Source of the DNA: Sporobolomyces roseus
Taxonomy: Eukaryota > Basidiomycota > Microbotryomycetes > Sporidiobolales > Sporidiobolaceae
Assembly (NCBI GenBank): GCA_016617785.1
Contig: JADILM010000001.1
Span: forward strand, 1,302,001-1,366,000
DNA: 64,000 bases
Direction of reading: 5' to 3'
Part shown: positions 36,380 to 48,955 of the stretch, piece by piece
Numbering within the stretch: the first letter of the stretch is position 1
How the letters are laid out: each line of letters begins with the position of its first letter
Program-made: the position numbers and the translations under genes
Notes under the pieces: model-generated
Database searches by the model: none
The model's input: the letters and a program-made list of their open reading frames with translations, nothing else
Told to the model about the DNA's origin: nothing

Positions 36380-39120
36380 ATGTCATCTTCACCTCCTCCT
36401 CTAGCATCATCCGCAGAGCTACCAGATACACTCAAGCTCACTCTCAAGCTAGCGACTCATCCAGTCCACCCTTCACCTTCAACTCACCATGCAGATTTAC
36501 CCTCGACCTCTTCGATTCAACAACTCAAATCTCACCTCTTCAATCATTGGGATGGCAAACCAAAAGTGGAAGGAATCACTGTCATCAAAGGTGGAAGAGT
36601 ATGCAGAGATCCGGAACTACTCAAAGATGTATTCTCAGACGAGTTGAACGTAAGTCCTCTTTTCGTTTCTTACCTTTCTCTCGCTCGATGCAGCTCACAC
36701 AATTCCGCCTTAGGCCACACCAACGTTAGAACTTGCTCTACACGTAGTCGTGAGAGCTAGCGCATGGTCCTCCCCTTTCCTCGAATCGCCTCCACCTCCT
36801 CCCGAATCGACCTCTACTTCTGTCCCTTCAATCCAAACCATTCCTCCCTCTCCGATTCCTTCCCCGGAGGACAACAATCAACCTCTCCCACCGACCACTT
36901 CCAGGCCCGGTTACTCTCCAACGTACATTTCCGGACTTCCTTCCTCCACGAATCCCCTCGCCTCACCTCCTCTCGATTCCCCAGCCGATCCAGCACCTCA
37001 CTCTACAGCTATCTCGGGAACTACGAATCCTTATTTGGTTTACCTCGGCCACCTACAGAAATTGATCCCGATTCAACGATCTCTCCTTTTGCTCAACTTG
37101 CAAAAAGCTCATCATTACTACCAGTACCAGAAGCAACTACGTACACTAGCTCTACAGAATCAAGAGGAGGAGGAGGAGGGAGAGGGAAAGGTAGAGATTG
37201 AGGAGTTGAGAGAAGTCGAGGATTTGTTGAAAGAGTGTGGGTTGTGGAAGAGGGTTGTGGAGCATGTCGAGGAAGTCGAGGCGGAGTACATCGCGAAAGA
37301 ATTCGAGGAGGAAGAGAAGAAGGATGAGTTCAAGGTGGTTCAAGTCAAGTATGTTCACTTTTTTTCTCACTGCGGAACTATCTTCTCGACTGATCGTTCT
37401 CGTTTCTGTTTGCAGTGGTCTCCCCTATCTCCTCCACACCCCTCCCGCTCTACTCACGACTCCCTCTCGTCCACCACTTCCCAAAGTCAAATCCCTCGCT
37501 CGAGCCAATTCGATTCTCAAGATTCTCACTACGATGTTACAACTCTTGATCACATTCCAACCAAGTTCTCCCGCAATTGCTCACGGTCGAGCACTCTTAC
37601 GGCCCTCCTCCTCGAACCCGCTTGGAGGAGGTATCTCGCCCGAATTAGCATTAAACGCAGGTGGACGACCAGGTCATTTCCACGCTGCTGGACCAGGAGG
37701 AGGAGGAGGACCAGTCCGACGACGAGCAACGATCTCTATCACTCTTCACCTCGACTCGCTGCTCCAACTCATGTTGCCCTTATTCTTCCTCTCCCTTAAA
37801 TTGGCATTCTTGCTATTCATCTTTGCGAGACACGCTTCACCTACGAAGAGAACCGCTCTTATCGTCATGGCCGTCGGATGGGTACTGTGGGAAGGTGTAG
37901 CGATCAATAGGAGGAGGAGAATTGCCGCTGCGAATGCAGGAGGAGGAGGAGTGGGAGCTGCCGCTGGAGTTGCGAATGGAGCTGGAGGGAATCGAGATCG
38001 GGACAGAGAAAGAGACAGAGATAGAGACAGAGAGAGGAGGAGAATGGCGAGGTACTTGGCCGATCAAGAACGAGCAAATCAACAGGCCGTCGATCAAGCT
38101 GCTAATCTTGTTCCTCAAGCCGGTGCTCCACAAGATCAAGCAGCTGCCCCGGCTCCTCTCGCTGCAGGCGCTCAGCCCCCTCGTCCTCGAAGAGCTACCC
38201 CTCGACCTCCCTCTGCATCTGGCCGAGGAGCCAACACACCGACTCGTCGAGAACCTCATTCAGTTCTCTCTCCCAAATACTGGATCAACTCTCTCGCTGC
38301 CGTCGGACTCGTTGCCGAAGCACGAGAACTCGGCTTGTCCCCTCGTTACATCGCTGGGCGACCGATCGCCCCCCTTGGACCTCAACGAACGAACCTAACT
38401 CGTTGGGAGAGGAAACAAGTCGAATTGAGGAAACTCGCGAGAATGGTCGGGACTGGATTCGTCTTGTTCTTTGCGACGTTGGTACCGGAGATTGAGAGGA
38501 AGAGGAAGAAGGCGTTGGAGAAGAGGGAGAGATTGTTGGCGGAGAAGAAGGTTAGATGGGAGAAAGAAAGGGCGGAGAGGGAGGAGAGGCACAGACTTGC
38601 GGAACAGACTACGAGGAATAGTGGGGCTGGTGTACCGGTGGCTTCTGGGTCGGGAAGCGAGACGAGGAAGAGGATAATGGGGAGGGAAGGGAGGAATGCT
38701 GTCAGTGATCAGGAACTGTTCAAGGATGGAGGAAGTGAAGCTTCAGCGATCGAAATACCTCCACCTGTCCCTTCGACGTCGGCCTCACCTCTACCTACTG
38801 CGACCACTTCTCAAGCTGTTCCCTCGACCTCAACCTCCGACCCTTCGCTTCCCAATTCGACAACATCTCCTCCCCAACAAGGAACGACTATCAATCATAC
38901 GACTCCTGCTCTACCCGAAGCAACCGCTATCGATTCCGATACCGAGAATGATCTCGACGAAGGAGATGGAGATATCGCAGCTAGTGCCTCAGTTTCAGAC
39001 AACAGCGACGACGAGGATGCAGTGGGAGCTCATCGACCAGGACAAGATGCTAGAGGCAATGGAGAAGGAGGAGGAGCTGGAGAGGGAGAAGGTGAAGCAG
39101 CTGTCGTCGCTATCTTTTGA
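36380..39120 (+). CDS. HERP/Usa1-like ubiquitin-like-domain ER membrane protein
   Basis: Probably a scaffold of the ER-associated degradation ligase. Three exons (36380-36649, 36714-37348, 37416-39120) give 869 aa. The N-terminal 120 residues look like a divergent ubiquitin-like domain (SSIQQLKSHLF, ITVIKGGRVCRD, ELALHVVVRAS). A Pro/Ser-rich linker and an acidic helical stretch follow. Two closely spaced hydrophobic segments lie at about nucleotides 37,745-37,910 (MLPLFFLSLKLAFLLFIFA and IVMAVGWVLWEGVAI), as in HERP and Usa1. The C-terminal half has an Ala/Pro-rich region, a charged coiled coil near 38,480-38,600, and a Ser/Thr then acidic tail. Assignment rests on UBL plus paired TM architecture; sequence-level identity to Usa1 was not tested. 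Confidence 0.65.
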
Positions 39121-39356
39121 GTAGGCTCAGCCCAGGTTCCCTCGAGTAATGTCACTCCCATCTTTCCAGCTCCCTTCTTCATGGCGTTTGTCCGGGTTCA
39201 TAGTTAAACCTCCTATTCGCGGTTTGGGTAAAAGTGGGCGCGGCTCGGAAGTTCCACGGATCTCACGGTTCTCTTTCCCAAACCCGTTCGTCTCTCCTTC
39301 CTCTCTCTCTCTCCCTCTTCCCCTTTCGAGTTCAGCCTCGTAGCAACACCGACACG

Positions 39357-42175
39357 ATGTCCTCAATACGCTCTACTCCTGCCACGCCGCCCGCGACATC
39401 TTCACCATACGTCGATTCCGCTTCAGAAGCCAGCGATTATGGTCAACCTCAACCGAAGATAGTCCCTCAAAGTACTGCGAAGAAGTCTCCGAGCGTCTTC
39501 AAGAGTCAAACACAGCGAGGTAGTGGGAGCGCTCAGCCGTCGGAACCTCTCGTTAAAGCGTCGAGGAAACAGAAACCAGACACCGTTCGTCCCATTCCCC
39601 TCTTCTCTCCTGTCGAATCGTGACCCGGGCTGAAACGCCGACGATTTGACAGACTCGAGGAGCTTATGCACCTGTCCCTTTGCCTGGATCGAGTCAAGCA
39701 CCTCGTTCTTCGTCGGAATTTTCGGATGATCCCGAAATGCAGTTCCCTTCTCGACAACAACAACAGCCCGGTATGCAGGGCGAATCTGAGAGTGAGGTCG
39801 AGCAAGAGGAGGAGAAGGAATCTAGGCCAGCTCAGACGAAGGGAGAGAAACGAAAGAGGTTACTCTGGACCCTCATCGCGGGAGGAGCTGTCGTAATCGT
39901 CATCATTGTGAGCAGTCTCTCACTCACACTGTACAGATTTGACGATGACTGACACGTCGTGTCGGAGAAGATCATCATCGTTTTGATTTTGGTACTCGTG
40001 AGTTCGATTTGCCAGGAAAGGTCTTGAGCTTTCCGCTGACTCTTGTGCTGAGCGTTATAGCATTCTCCCGAAAGCGACGCCGAGAAATCCGCATCTCACA
40101 CGCTCAACTCAACCTCCGAGACCGACCATGATACGAACTCGACTTCATCCCTTTCTCACAATTCGACTTCCTCCGCCTCGACGGTTTCGCAAGGTTCAAA
40201 CTCAGCTTCGAGCCTAATCGACAACCTCAACCTCGAGAGTACTTCAGCAACGTCAACGAACGCTACGAGTCTTCCGACCATCACAAGCGGTGTTGAGGAA
40301 ATGGAGACTCTTTCGGATGCTCACGGACCTTCGACTGGTCTCTTCGAAAGTCTCGTAGGTTCCGAAGTTTCCTGTGATCCCACCACCTTTTGCAGCTTAT
40401 CTGACCTTTGAACTTCCATAGCCCTCTGCAACTCCGACTCAATCAGGACTTTACGACTTGGAGCACTCAGCTGAAATCGGTTCTCTCGGTGCTGAACCAA
40501 CTCTTTCAGCTACTTCAGTCGTTGACGCTTCGACACACGAGTCATCTGTACGTTCATGTTACGAGATCGTTCATCGAGACGTAATCTGAACAAAGACTGA
40601 TTCCGTTTCGCAGGCATCCTTGGACTCTGCTTCCTTCGAACCCCTCGATACTCTCGGCAGCTCCGCCGTCTCGACCATGTCCCTCAACTTACCCTCGTCT
40701 AAGGCTCAGTCAGCTACCGAGTCCTCGCCGTCGTCAACCGATGTCTCGCAAATCGACAATGCTCAACACGATGCTCAAGAGGTTCCTTCTCAACCTTCCG
40801 AAGCCGATCACAAGGACAAGCAAGACATGGGATCCAACACGAGCGAAACACCTACCGGTTGGCTCACTCTCGCGTCAGTCAGCTCGGTCTCTTATGACAA
40901 CATCGTCCAACCTTCGAAAGCGATTGAAGAGACGCAATCTCCTGCTTCTCGTACCGCTTCAGCTTGGTGGCCTCTCGTAACCGATACCGCTGATCGACCT
41001 GAGGGAGCTATCGAGCCTACTCAAGAAGGGAACACTACGAAGTGGAATGGGAAAGGTGAGACTACCGTCGTTCTTTTTTCGCTTTCCTTGCCGCTGACAT
41101 TCCTGCTCTTGATCTGTTAGCAACTTGGTTCGATCCGAGTCAGTAAACCCCTCTCTCGTCCTTTCGAAATGCGTACGCTGACGCATTCTTCACTAGGCGA
41201 CGCTTCGAACTCCTGTCAATCGACGTTCAGAGACGCCGATTTCGTCGTTGCCCTATCTTCCGACTTGGTACGTACTCTCTTACTCTGAGCTTCAGCTGCT
41301 CCCCAGCTCTTGCTCACGTCAGCCATTTTTTGGAGAATAGTATGGTCAAGAGGATGCGATTTCTCCTCTTTGCGGTTCGAAAGTTCTCGTATGGAATGGC
41401 TATACGAACCAGACGCGAGATGCTACAGTCATCGGCGTTTGTTCCGACTGCGAGGATCCCACCGATATCAATCTCAGCAAGTCGCTCTTCGCAGAGCTCG
41501 ATGACCCTGATATTGGCATTCTCGATGTGAGTTCACTTCTCCTGTCGCTACTCCCATGAGATCTGACACACTCTTCAATAGGTTCAATGGTGGTTCGAGA
41601 ATGCGACGGTCGCAGAGTCTGTTGAGGTTGATCTGTCGAAGTACGAGACCACTGCAATCCAGCAGAAGCCAACGACTTACGATACCACCGTCAGTCTCTT
41701 CTTGCGCACCTCACGACGCTGATGCATCGACTGACTCGCTTGTCTCAAATAGGCTATCTTTTGGAAGCAAACGGGATGGAAATCGACTTGCGGCGAGAAA
41801 GTTGAGTGCGTCGTATCGAGCTTACCCCTTCGCGAGCCTGATTACTGACAATTCCCTTCGCTGAGAACAGAGACGATTCGATGTTCATCGGACTCCCTCT
41901 GTCAGTCTGGCCTGAGCCTTCAAAGACCTCCGAGTACTGCAAGAAGAAAGTCACGGTTCAAAACGCAGAATCAAACCTCAGGTCAGTCTGTTGTCTCTAA
42001 TACTTCTCGGTCAACGTCTCTTATCACGCGCTCTCCTTTCGATAGTATCGAGGTTGAAGTCGCAGAGGCATCAAATCGAACGGAGTATACGACTTTTACG
42101 AAGAAAGCTTTTGAGGCTCTAGGAGGTGACGCTCAACAGGGCGAGCTCAAGGTCAAGTTCTGGTTCAGTGAGTAG
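39357..42175 (+). CDS. Membrane-anchored protein with two expansin/RlpA-like double-psi beta-barrel domains
   Basis: A predicted type II membrane protein. A disordered cytosolic N-terminus of about 150 aa precedes one strongly hydrophobic helix (LLWTLIAGGAVVIV, continuing over two short introns as IIIVLILVL). A long Ser/Thr-rich stalk follows, likely O-glycosylated, then two C-terminal domains. The first (41,120-41,620) has ATWFDPSG, SCQSTFRDADFVVALSS, LCGSKVLV, VIGVCSDC, INLSKSLFAEL and LDVQWWF, the pattern of RlpA-like double-psi barrels found in barwin, expansins and loosenins. The second (41,755-42,175) repeats it in weaker form (STCGEKVEDDSMFIGLPLS, YCKKKVTV, FTKKAFEAL, LKVKFWF) and lacks the middle CxxC. 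About a dozen introns. A role in loosening or binding the cell wall is plausible. A similar protein lies at 48956-51467. Confidence 0.7.
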
Positions 42176-42180
42176 TCAAT

Positions 42181-42295
42181 CGGGATGAAGAAGGGATGAA
42201 GAAGGGATGAAGTGGAGTTAGGACAACTTATAGATTCGCTCTCATATTTGGAACGAAGGACTCTGTTTGCGAAGAACGAAGGACTCTGTTTGCGA
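42181..42295. repeat. Two short tandem repeats in 3' region
   Basis: GGGATGAAGAA-type units occur three times at 42181-42210. A 23-bp unit starting GAACGAAGGACTC occurs twice at 42251-42295. Both lie between the convergent stops of the anchored barrel protein and the next gene. Confidence 0.8.
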
Positions 42296-42400
42296 AACTT
42301 CACGTGGGCTGAAGATGAGAGAGAGCAGAGACAAGATTAGGTTGCAGATACAGCATTTTGGCAAGACAGAACGAAGAGAAAGCTAAGCTAATGGGAAGAT

Positions 42401-44082
42401 CTATGATCTTCGGGAGAAGAATTTTCCAAACGACTTGAATTCCCAGGGTGGAGACGCAAGATCGATACCCCTTTGCCGGCGAGGGGTGCTATCGGAGGTG
42501 CTTCTCGATGCCTCCTGCTTTCGTTCGAGCTGTTGACGACGGAGACTCTGAAGATCGACCTTTTTCGGCTCGGAGATTCCTCGTTGAGGTGACTCGGGGG
42601 GTTGGAGACTTCCGGAGCTGGACCTATCCGGTACGGACGCTGTATAATGTCGTGCTGAAGTGAAGGACGGCTCCGAGCTAGTACTGCCAATGATGCGAGG
42701 TTTCGAGGAAGATGCTGAAGAGAGGGTCGTCGCAGAGTTGGAGTAATTCGATGCAAACACCGATGGTTCTGCAGGCAGCGTACAGAGTCAGCCGCTTGCG
42801 TAGGAAGATACCAGCGAGAAAGAGGCAGGAATTTACGAAAGATAGAGCTGAGCTCCGACTCTTCAGATTCCGAATGCTCGACTTCGGTGTCCGTAGTCTC
42901 CGTTTCGCTGCTCCCTTTCGTCGTCGAGGCTGAGCTACCTGAAAGCTTCATGTCCTTCTCTCCTCGCCCAGAGTGCAATCTTGACAGGTTTTCTCCGGCA
43001 GATCCTTGTCGGGTGAAGCCAGGACGACGTATGAATTGGAGATTGAGATCCTTCTCATCGGTCGGTATGACGAGAGAACGAGGAGGCGAGTGACTCGGTG
43101 TCGAAACGATGGAGGGTGAGGGAGAAAGGAAGTGAGGACGTTTTGAAGCGGCTGCTAGTGTCGAGCGACTCGAGGAAGTCGAGAGGGAGGTTTTGGTACG
43201 TGGTAAGGTTGACGAAGAAGAGACGGTCGTCGAACGAGAGCGGCTTCTATGATCGACTATCGACGCTTCGGGAGATGCAGAGGGAATCGTAGATCGATTC
43301 TCTGCGGCGAGTGCTGCTCCGAAGATGTCTGTGTTCCAAGTCGCGCCCGGGTTTATCGTGACAGGCTGAGGAAGTGGTAGATCGGAAGGAGGTGGCTCTG
43401 AGGTTTCCAGCGGTGTCGTTTCGATTGAAGGAGTTGCATGGGCGAAGAGGCGAGAGAGAGAGGAAGTGCTACAGAGTGCCGGGCGTCTCGGAGTGCGGGG
43501 AGTCGAGGGAGAAGTATGAGGTGTGCTAGACTGTTGGTTCGCGGGGATGTCGAAACCTTCGATTCGGATTGCACCACAGCGAGGTTCCCCTGCTCCTCCC
43601 CTCTTCGCATACTGTTGTCCTCCGCTTGACTTCTTCCTTCTCTCGGCCAATATATCCGAGACGACTTGTTGCGAAGGGGTCTCAGAATCTGTCACCCAGG
43701 GTGAAGAGGAAGAGTCGCTTCCTCTTCCCGGCCTCCCCTTGTTCGTCTCGCCGTCTCTAGCCCTCCCCATCTCTTTCTGGTCCCGTTCAACTCCGCTACT
43801 ACTGCTCTCCTCCATATCCCTTTGCGAGAGCAGCCTTGCGGGCACTCCAGGCTTGACAGTGATCTTGCGCCGACGGGAAAGCTCGAGCCTCTCCTTCAAA
43901 GTTGTCTGCTCTTCGCTGTTGAAGGATCGAGGGGACGCCGATGCGATTTCGAACACTGCTCGTCTCGATGAGCGTCGCCGAACGGGAGTTGGACCGTGTA
44001 AGATTGGAGATGGGGGAGGAGGATGAGGAGGGGAAGGAAGTGGGGGAGAGAATGGAGGAGAAGAGGAAGAAGGGTCGACCAT
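42401..44082 (-). CDS. Disordered Ser/Pro/Arg-rich hypothetical protein
   Basis: Not recognised. Two exons (44082-42837 and 42768-42401) give 537 aa. The intron has GTAAAT, CTGAC and CTGCAG and restores a frame with better composition (SSIFQPSVFASNYSN). The chosen start MVDPSSSSPPF begins a proline-rich segment; the upstream in-frame ATG at 44424 would add about 114 residues that look non-coding. Recognisable short elements are RRSSRRAVFEIASASP, a basic EELSRRRKITVKPG-like stretch, TWNTDIFGAAL, and the C-terminal SLRRQQLERKQEA helix followed by PPWEFKSFGKFF. It is probably an intracellular, regulated or scaffold-like protein with many potential phosphosites (SP, TP, RxxS). No known domain seen. 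Confidence 0.7.
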
Positions 44083-44454
44083 CTCGGTGGATCGCGGAAA
44101 ACTGAAACCGAAAGGACCGAGTCGACTACTGAGAGAGGTGAAGGAGTGAAGAGAGAAGAGAGATGGGGGACGAGAGTCGAATGTGGGCGCTTTTCGGGAA
44201 AAAGTCGGAGTCCTCGGAGATGGGGGAATCTGCTCATCGTACCGACTTGAGACGCAAGTAGGCGGGAGAAGGAAATAGGAGACTGTTACAGAAGAAGGAA
44301 ACTGAGGAGATCCGATCGATCCGAAGCGAGGGAGACCAAGGAAAATGAGTATAGCAGGAATAGAATCGTTAGATACAGGTATAACTTGATATGCGAAGCT
44401 GTAGTGCAAAATCGATAAAAGCATTAGAGAGATAAAGGGGAATTTGTGGTGGAT
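44083..44454. other. Intergenic region between hypothetical gene and SPX transporter
   Basis: 372 bp; presumably the promoter and leader of the minus-strand hypothetical gene and the 3' end of the transporter. An open frame runs through it without a convincing coding signal. Confidence 0.4.
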
Positions 44455-47400
44455 CTATAAACCGAGAAGGCGCATGATTCCGTAACCGAGAGTTACGACG
44501 ACCGTAGTAGCCTGTAGAAACAAGGATGAGGTCAGCGCACGATGGGGTAGAGAAGAAGAGGGAATACGCACGATGATCGAGGCGGGAACACCGTTCTTGA
44601 AGAAATCTCCTGGCGTAAGGTAAGGTTGTCCAACATCGTCTTCGAGCGAGATACTAGATCCAGCGTAAGGAGAGATGTCAGTCTCTGATGAGTGTTCCGG
44701 CGAGGGAATGAAGCTAGACATACGCTTGCAAGTTCGGGAAACCACTGACAGGTAATCCCATACCTGCCGAACAAATCAGAGAAGTCGCGAAGATAAGGAG
44801 TCGAGGGTGAGGCACGTCCATCGCCTGCAAAATAGATAGAATGTGAGCTTTCACTATTCAAGATCATTTGATCGAAGGAAATTGGAGACTGACTGTGCCG
44901 ATTTGTGCGGCGATGGGAACGACGAGGACGGCGGCGATACTAATAGAGCATGAACAGTATCAGGTCATGTGAACATGGTAGAGATGGAGAGAAGTGGTGA
45001 GACTCACGTATGAGAAATGAAGGTAGCGATAACGAGGACGACGACTCCGAACAAAGCGAGAATCGGCCAAATATCCATACCGAGAACGATACGCTCAATC
45101 ACATGGTCGCTGCGAAGGAGCACGAGCGTCAGCGATGTCGGTTCGAGCTCGTACTCTGCGAGGAACGCTTACATATCGTCAAGAAGACCCGACGAAAGAA
45201 CCGCTTTTCCGAGCCCGATTCCTCCCATAGCCAAGAAGACGATGCTCCATGGAGAGTGATCGAAATCAGCCTATACAAGGTATTTGTCAGTGATCTGGCT
45301 GCATCTCCAGAGTGAGAGAGCAAACACACCTTTCGAAGGATTCCGGTTCCGTAGAATGAAACGATGGGAAGGATAGCGATGATGCCCATATCACCAAAGA
45401 GCCAACTCAACTTGCTCTCGACACACCAAAGGGCGATGGTAGCGAGAGTGACTCCAGAAACAAAGTATTGAGTCGGCGTCCAAGCCTCCTTGTTCACTCG
45501 AACGGGGTTGATGACGACGTTACGACCAGTGCGGTAGCTCCAGAGGAGTAGGAACCAGATGATGACGATACAGATGAGAGCGACTGGGATCGAAACGGCG
45601 AACCAGCCTAGCCATGAAATCGGAGGGTTCATGTATTCGAGAGCGATGAGGTTTTGAGGTGACGAGATGGGTGAAGCCATTCCTCCGATGTTCGACGCGA
45701 GTGCGATACCGAGAATGAGCGACTTGGCGAAAGGTGAATCTCGAGGAAGAGTTCGAAGAATAGGCTATCAGGTCGAAAAGATTTAGTGAACAGGACTTTC
45801 AGATCAATGGACGAGAGTGGAGACTGACAGTGATGAGAGAGTAGCAGAGGACAGGTGCGGCGACGTTACTGATCCACATGCTTGCGAAACAGGCGACACA
45901 CATGTAGGCGAAGAGTACTGATCGGGGACGAGTTCCTGCGAAAGAGAGAACCTTGGTCGCGAGTACCTGTTTGCGTTCGAGGGGAATGAGCGAGCGCTTC
46001 ACGACGAGGAAGACCGCTCAGACACACCTTATCGATGTTCTGCTTCGATAAAGCTGCTGCCAGCGTGAATCCTCCGAGAAGGAGCATGATCGTAGGACTG
46101 AACATTTGACTGAAGATGTATCTGGGAGAGAGAGCTTGAGGGTCAGTGATCGCGCTGCACGAGTTTGGCAACGAGCACCGGCTTACTTCGTCGCCTCGGG
46201 ACTTGTAAGTCGTCGATCTTCTCCATCAGTCGAACGAATCACTCGAAGAATGACGACAAGGAAGGGTACGAAGAGAGCAGTGACGAAGAGGGGAACGATC
46301 TATGGGTGGCAGAAGAGTCAGCTCGAGTAGGTGTTGTAGAGAAGAAGTTCTGAACGTACTTCGAGGGCCCAGAAAATCGTGACGAATGCCAACAGAGCGA
46401 GACAGTTCTGTTCCTCGACTCGATCAAACCATTGTCCGCTCAAGATACCGAAGAAGAGTAAAGTTGCGAGTCCACCTGCGATGACTTGCTGATTGACCCA
46501 CGCAGGAATTCTGAATCGACCGACAGGAGTTTTGATTTCGGTAGATTCGAGAAGAGTAGTCGAGGGCGCTGCGAGCGGCAGATTTGTCGAAACGTCTCGA
46601 CCTGCTCCACTCCCTCCTCGACCGGACCATCCCTTCCTCTCTAGACCGATCATTTCCCTCCAAACAGTATTTCGCTCGAGAACGACATGTTCTCGGAGAT
46701 GAGCCTTGAGTTGCTTGAGAGCAAAGTCTTGGTTTCCATTTGTAGCGAGTTCGGCGTAGAGAGGAACGATCGATGCGATAGCGTCTTGTAATCGACTTTG
46801 GGTGGACGATTCGAAGGGGAAGGTGTGATCGACTACAGCCGACATGTAGGTCGATCGAAGAGAGGATCCGGTGACTTTGTCGTATCTATCGAGAGTAATT
46901 GTACAGCAGAGAGTAATTGTATCAGCAGAGAACCTCTTCAGACAACACGAGAGGATCGAATTACTTCTTCGTAACCTTGCTCAATCCAGTATAGTTGAGG
47001 TCGACGAATTGCTTGAGTTCCGAGAGTGACTGTACGATACGAGCACAAGTCAGTAAGGACATATGAAGGAAGCGAGAGAAGGTAGAACTAACCGTGAAGA
47101 GAGCAGCGAGTCGTCGTTTGTACATAATCTTCGTATCAATCGCCCAATCACTCGCTCCAGTGACATCTTCGTCGTCCTCCTCAGCGAGGAAGCTGTTGCT
47201 CATCCGTTGTGCGACATCTCTGAGCTTTCCTTGTGAGCGCAGTCTGCCCAAAGATTGTCCTTGTTCGGAAGGATGAGTCGAGTAGCTCGGTCGTCGGCCT
47301 TGATTCGAATGAGATTCGGACGCGCTCGAGCGTCTCCTGCGATCGTTCCGGCTAGTCTCCGGTCTGTCCTCCTCGTTGTCGATACCGAGTAAATCGCCAG

Positions 47401-48213
47401 TCTCGCTAGCACTGCTCGGTCTCCTCCCGTTCGATCGTTTCGAAGACGATTTGCTCCTGCCCTTCTTCTGTTGACTTTCCCCACTTGTCGCTCGAGCGTG
47501 GACCGGTCTCGAACTCTTCCTCCCTGCCGCAATAGCTGCATCGTACTCCCTAGGATCGGTCAAGACCTTGCTGAACCCGCTTCGATCTCCTCGTGGTTCT
47601 GCCTCTCCTCCTGCATCGTCGTCTTCGGAATCGGATGCTCCTGAAGTCGCTCGTCCGCGATTGTCCAGCTCATCATAATCCATGTCACTGTAATGTCCCT
47701 CCCTGAACTTTTCTAAATCTTCTTCGAGGTAAACGAGATCTTCCAGCAGTTCCTTCTCTATATCAGGAGAGAGCGAGGTTTACGTTGGTCAGCTCAGTTT
47801 GATTCCGTCAAGATGAGGGAGACAGATGAACGCACCTTTCGAAGCATAGAAATCCGTAATCTTGTTCAATTCCTTGTCGAGCATGCTAACGAACTGTTTC
47901 TCGTTTGCAGCTTTGTGTGCAGCAGCGGCGCTTTCTTGACCTCCTTCGACATCGGTTTCATCTCGATAAGAAGTTGGAGGATCGTTCGCTTGTGAGTCGA
48001 GTGCGCTCTTCTCAAACTTGTAAATTTGTGCCTTGAGTGCATCGTAGCTGTAGTGAGAGAGCGGAGCAAGCCAGTCGAGTGTCAGTTGCAGCTTGAAGTA
48101 TGACGGCAGTCAAGAAGTAAAGATTCTTCGAGGGCGAGGAAGGAAACTCACGCTAGGTAGTAGTTATTCCAATCTGGCACTGCATTGAACAGCAATGAGT
48201 GAGAGTACTTCAT
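44455..48213 (-). CDS. SPX-domain phosphate transporter (Pho87/Pho90/Pho91 type)
   Basis: Low-affinity phosphate permease whose SPX domain senses inositol pyrophosphates. The start MKYSHSLLFNAVPDWNNYYL is the canonical SPX N-terminus. The next exon gives AYDALKAQIYKFEK, and EKQFVSMLDKELNKITDFY completes SPX part 1. A long Ser/Arg/acidic insert (about 47,200-47,680) splits the SPX domain before the segment ending in NYTGLSKVTKK. The transport domain is of the divalent anion:Na+ symporter type, with many helices and the signatures ASMWISNVAAPVLCYSL and NIGGMASPISSPQN (minus strand, about 45,640-45,900). It ends GYGIMRLLGL. More than ten introns. Whether it sits in the plasma or vacuolar membrane cannot be decided from sequence. 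Confidence 0.9.
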
Positions 48214-48955
48214 CTTGCGCTGGCCCTGAACTGCTTGCTGCTTGTTGCTGGTCGAGTAAAGAAGGGCGAGAGAAAGAGCGCGAGAAGGACGAGGAGGAGT
48301 GTGAGAGAGGCTCTGTAGTTCGAGGTCGCTGTCTTGAGAGTGTTCTGGGTCTAGTGTACGGTACTGAGGTTGCAGGAGATGTCGAAGTTGAGCGATAGCT
48401 GCTTTCAAGTGAAAGGGAGACGAACGTGACGATATTGAATAAACAAAGAGTGATCGATTAGCTCAAAGTCTACGGTTGCGTTTGCGTGGGTCTACGAGAG
48501 ATACTTACGGTTGTAGTGCATTCAGATCGGCATGATCCGACGAGTTCAAGTTTGAGAAACAAACTTTCGAATTTCGTCGCAATATTCATACTGAAACTCT
48601 TGGAAGTTCGGACTCGAGTGCGAGTGAACGCTACTACTCTAGGACATCCATGTTGTTAGACACGAAGCGTTCGAGTGCACCTGCCGTCGAAGATACCAGT
48701 CCGGGCAAAGTCAGAGTTTGCGCTTTCTTGCGAAGTCAGAATCGAATTCGAAAGGTGTCGAGGTCGAAGTCTCGTTCCAGACTCTAGAGAGGCGAGGGAG
48801 AAGAAAAGACTGAGAGTTTGTCCATTGCGGTAGAAGGAGAAAGGGAAAGATACGATAGAAAGAAGAGACGAAAGAAAGTGAAAAGGAAACGCATAAATCT
48901 CTACTTGCTGCCCTCATTCCGGGCTCCAACGGAGCTCATCTCCCGAAAGTTCCTT
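48214..48955. other. Intergenic region upstream of SPX transporter
   Basis: 742 bp between two minus-strand genes. An open frame continues about 195 bp upstream of the SPX start but the conserved N-terminus fixes the start, so this is leader. A GTAAGT-like donor near 48,505 suggests a possible leader intron. No other gene seen. Confidence 0.4.

Noticed and set aside
44083..44424. Start of the Ser/Pro-rich protein at the upstream ATG 44424
   Set aside because: The added residues look like translated promoter DNA, and composition changes sharply at 44082.
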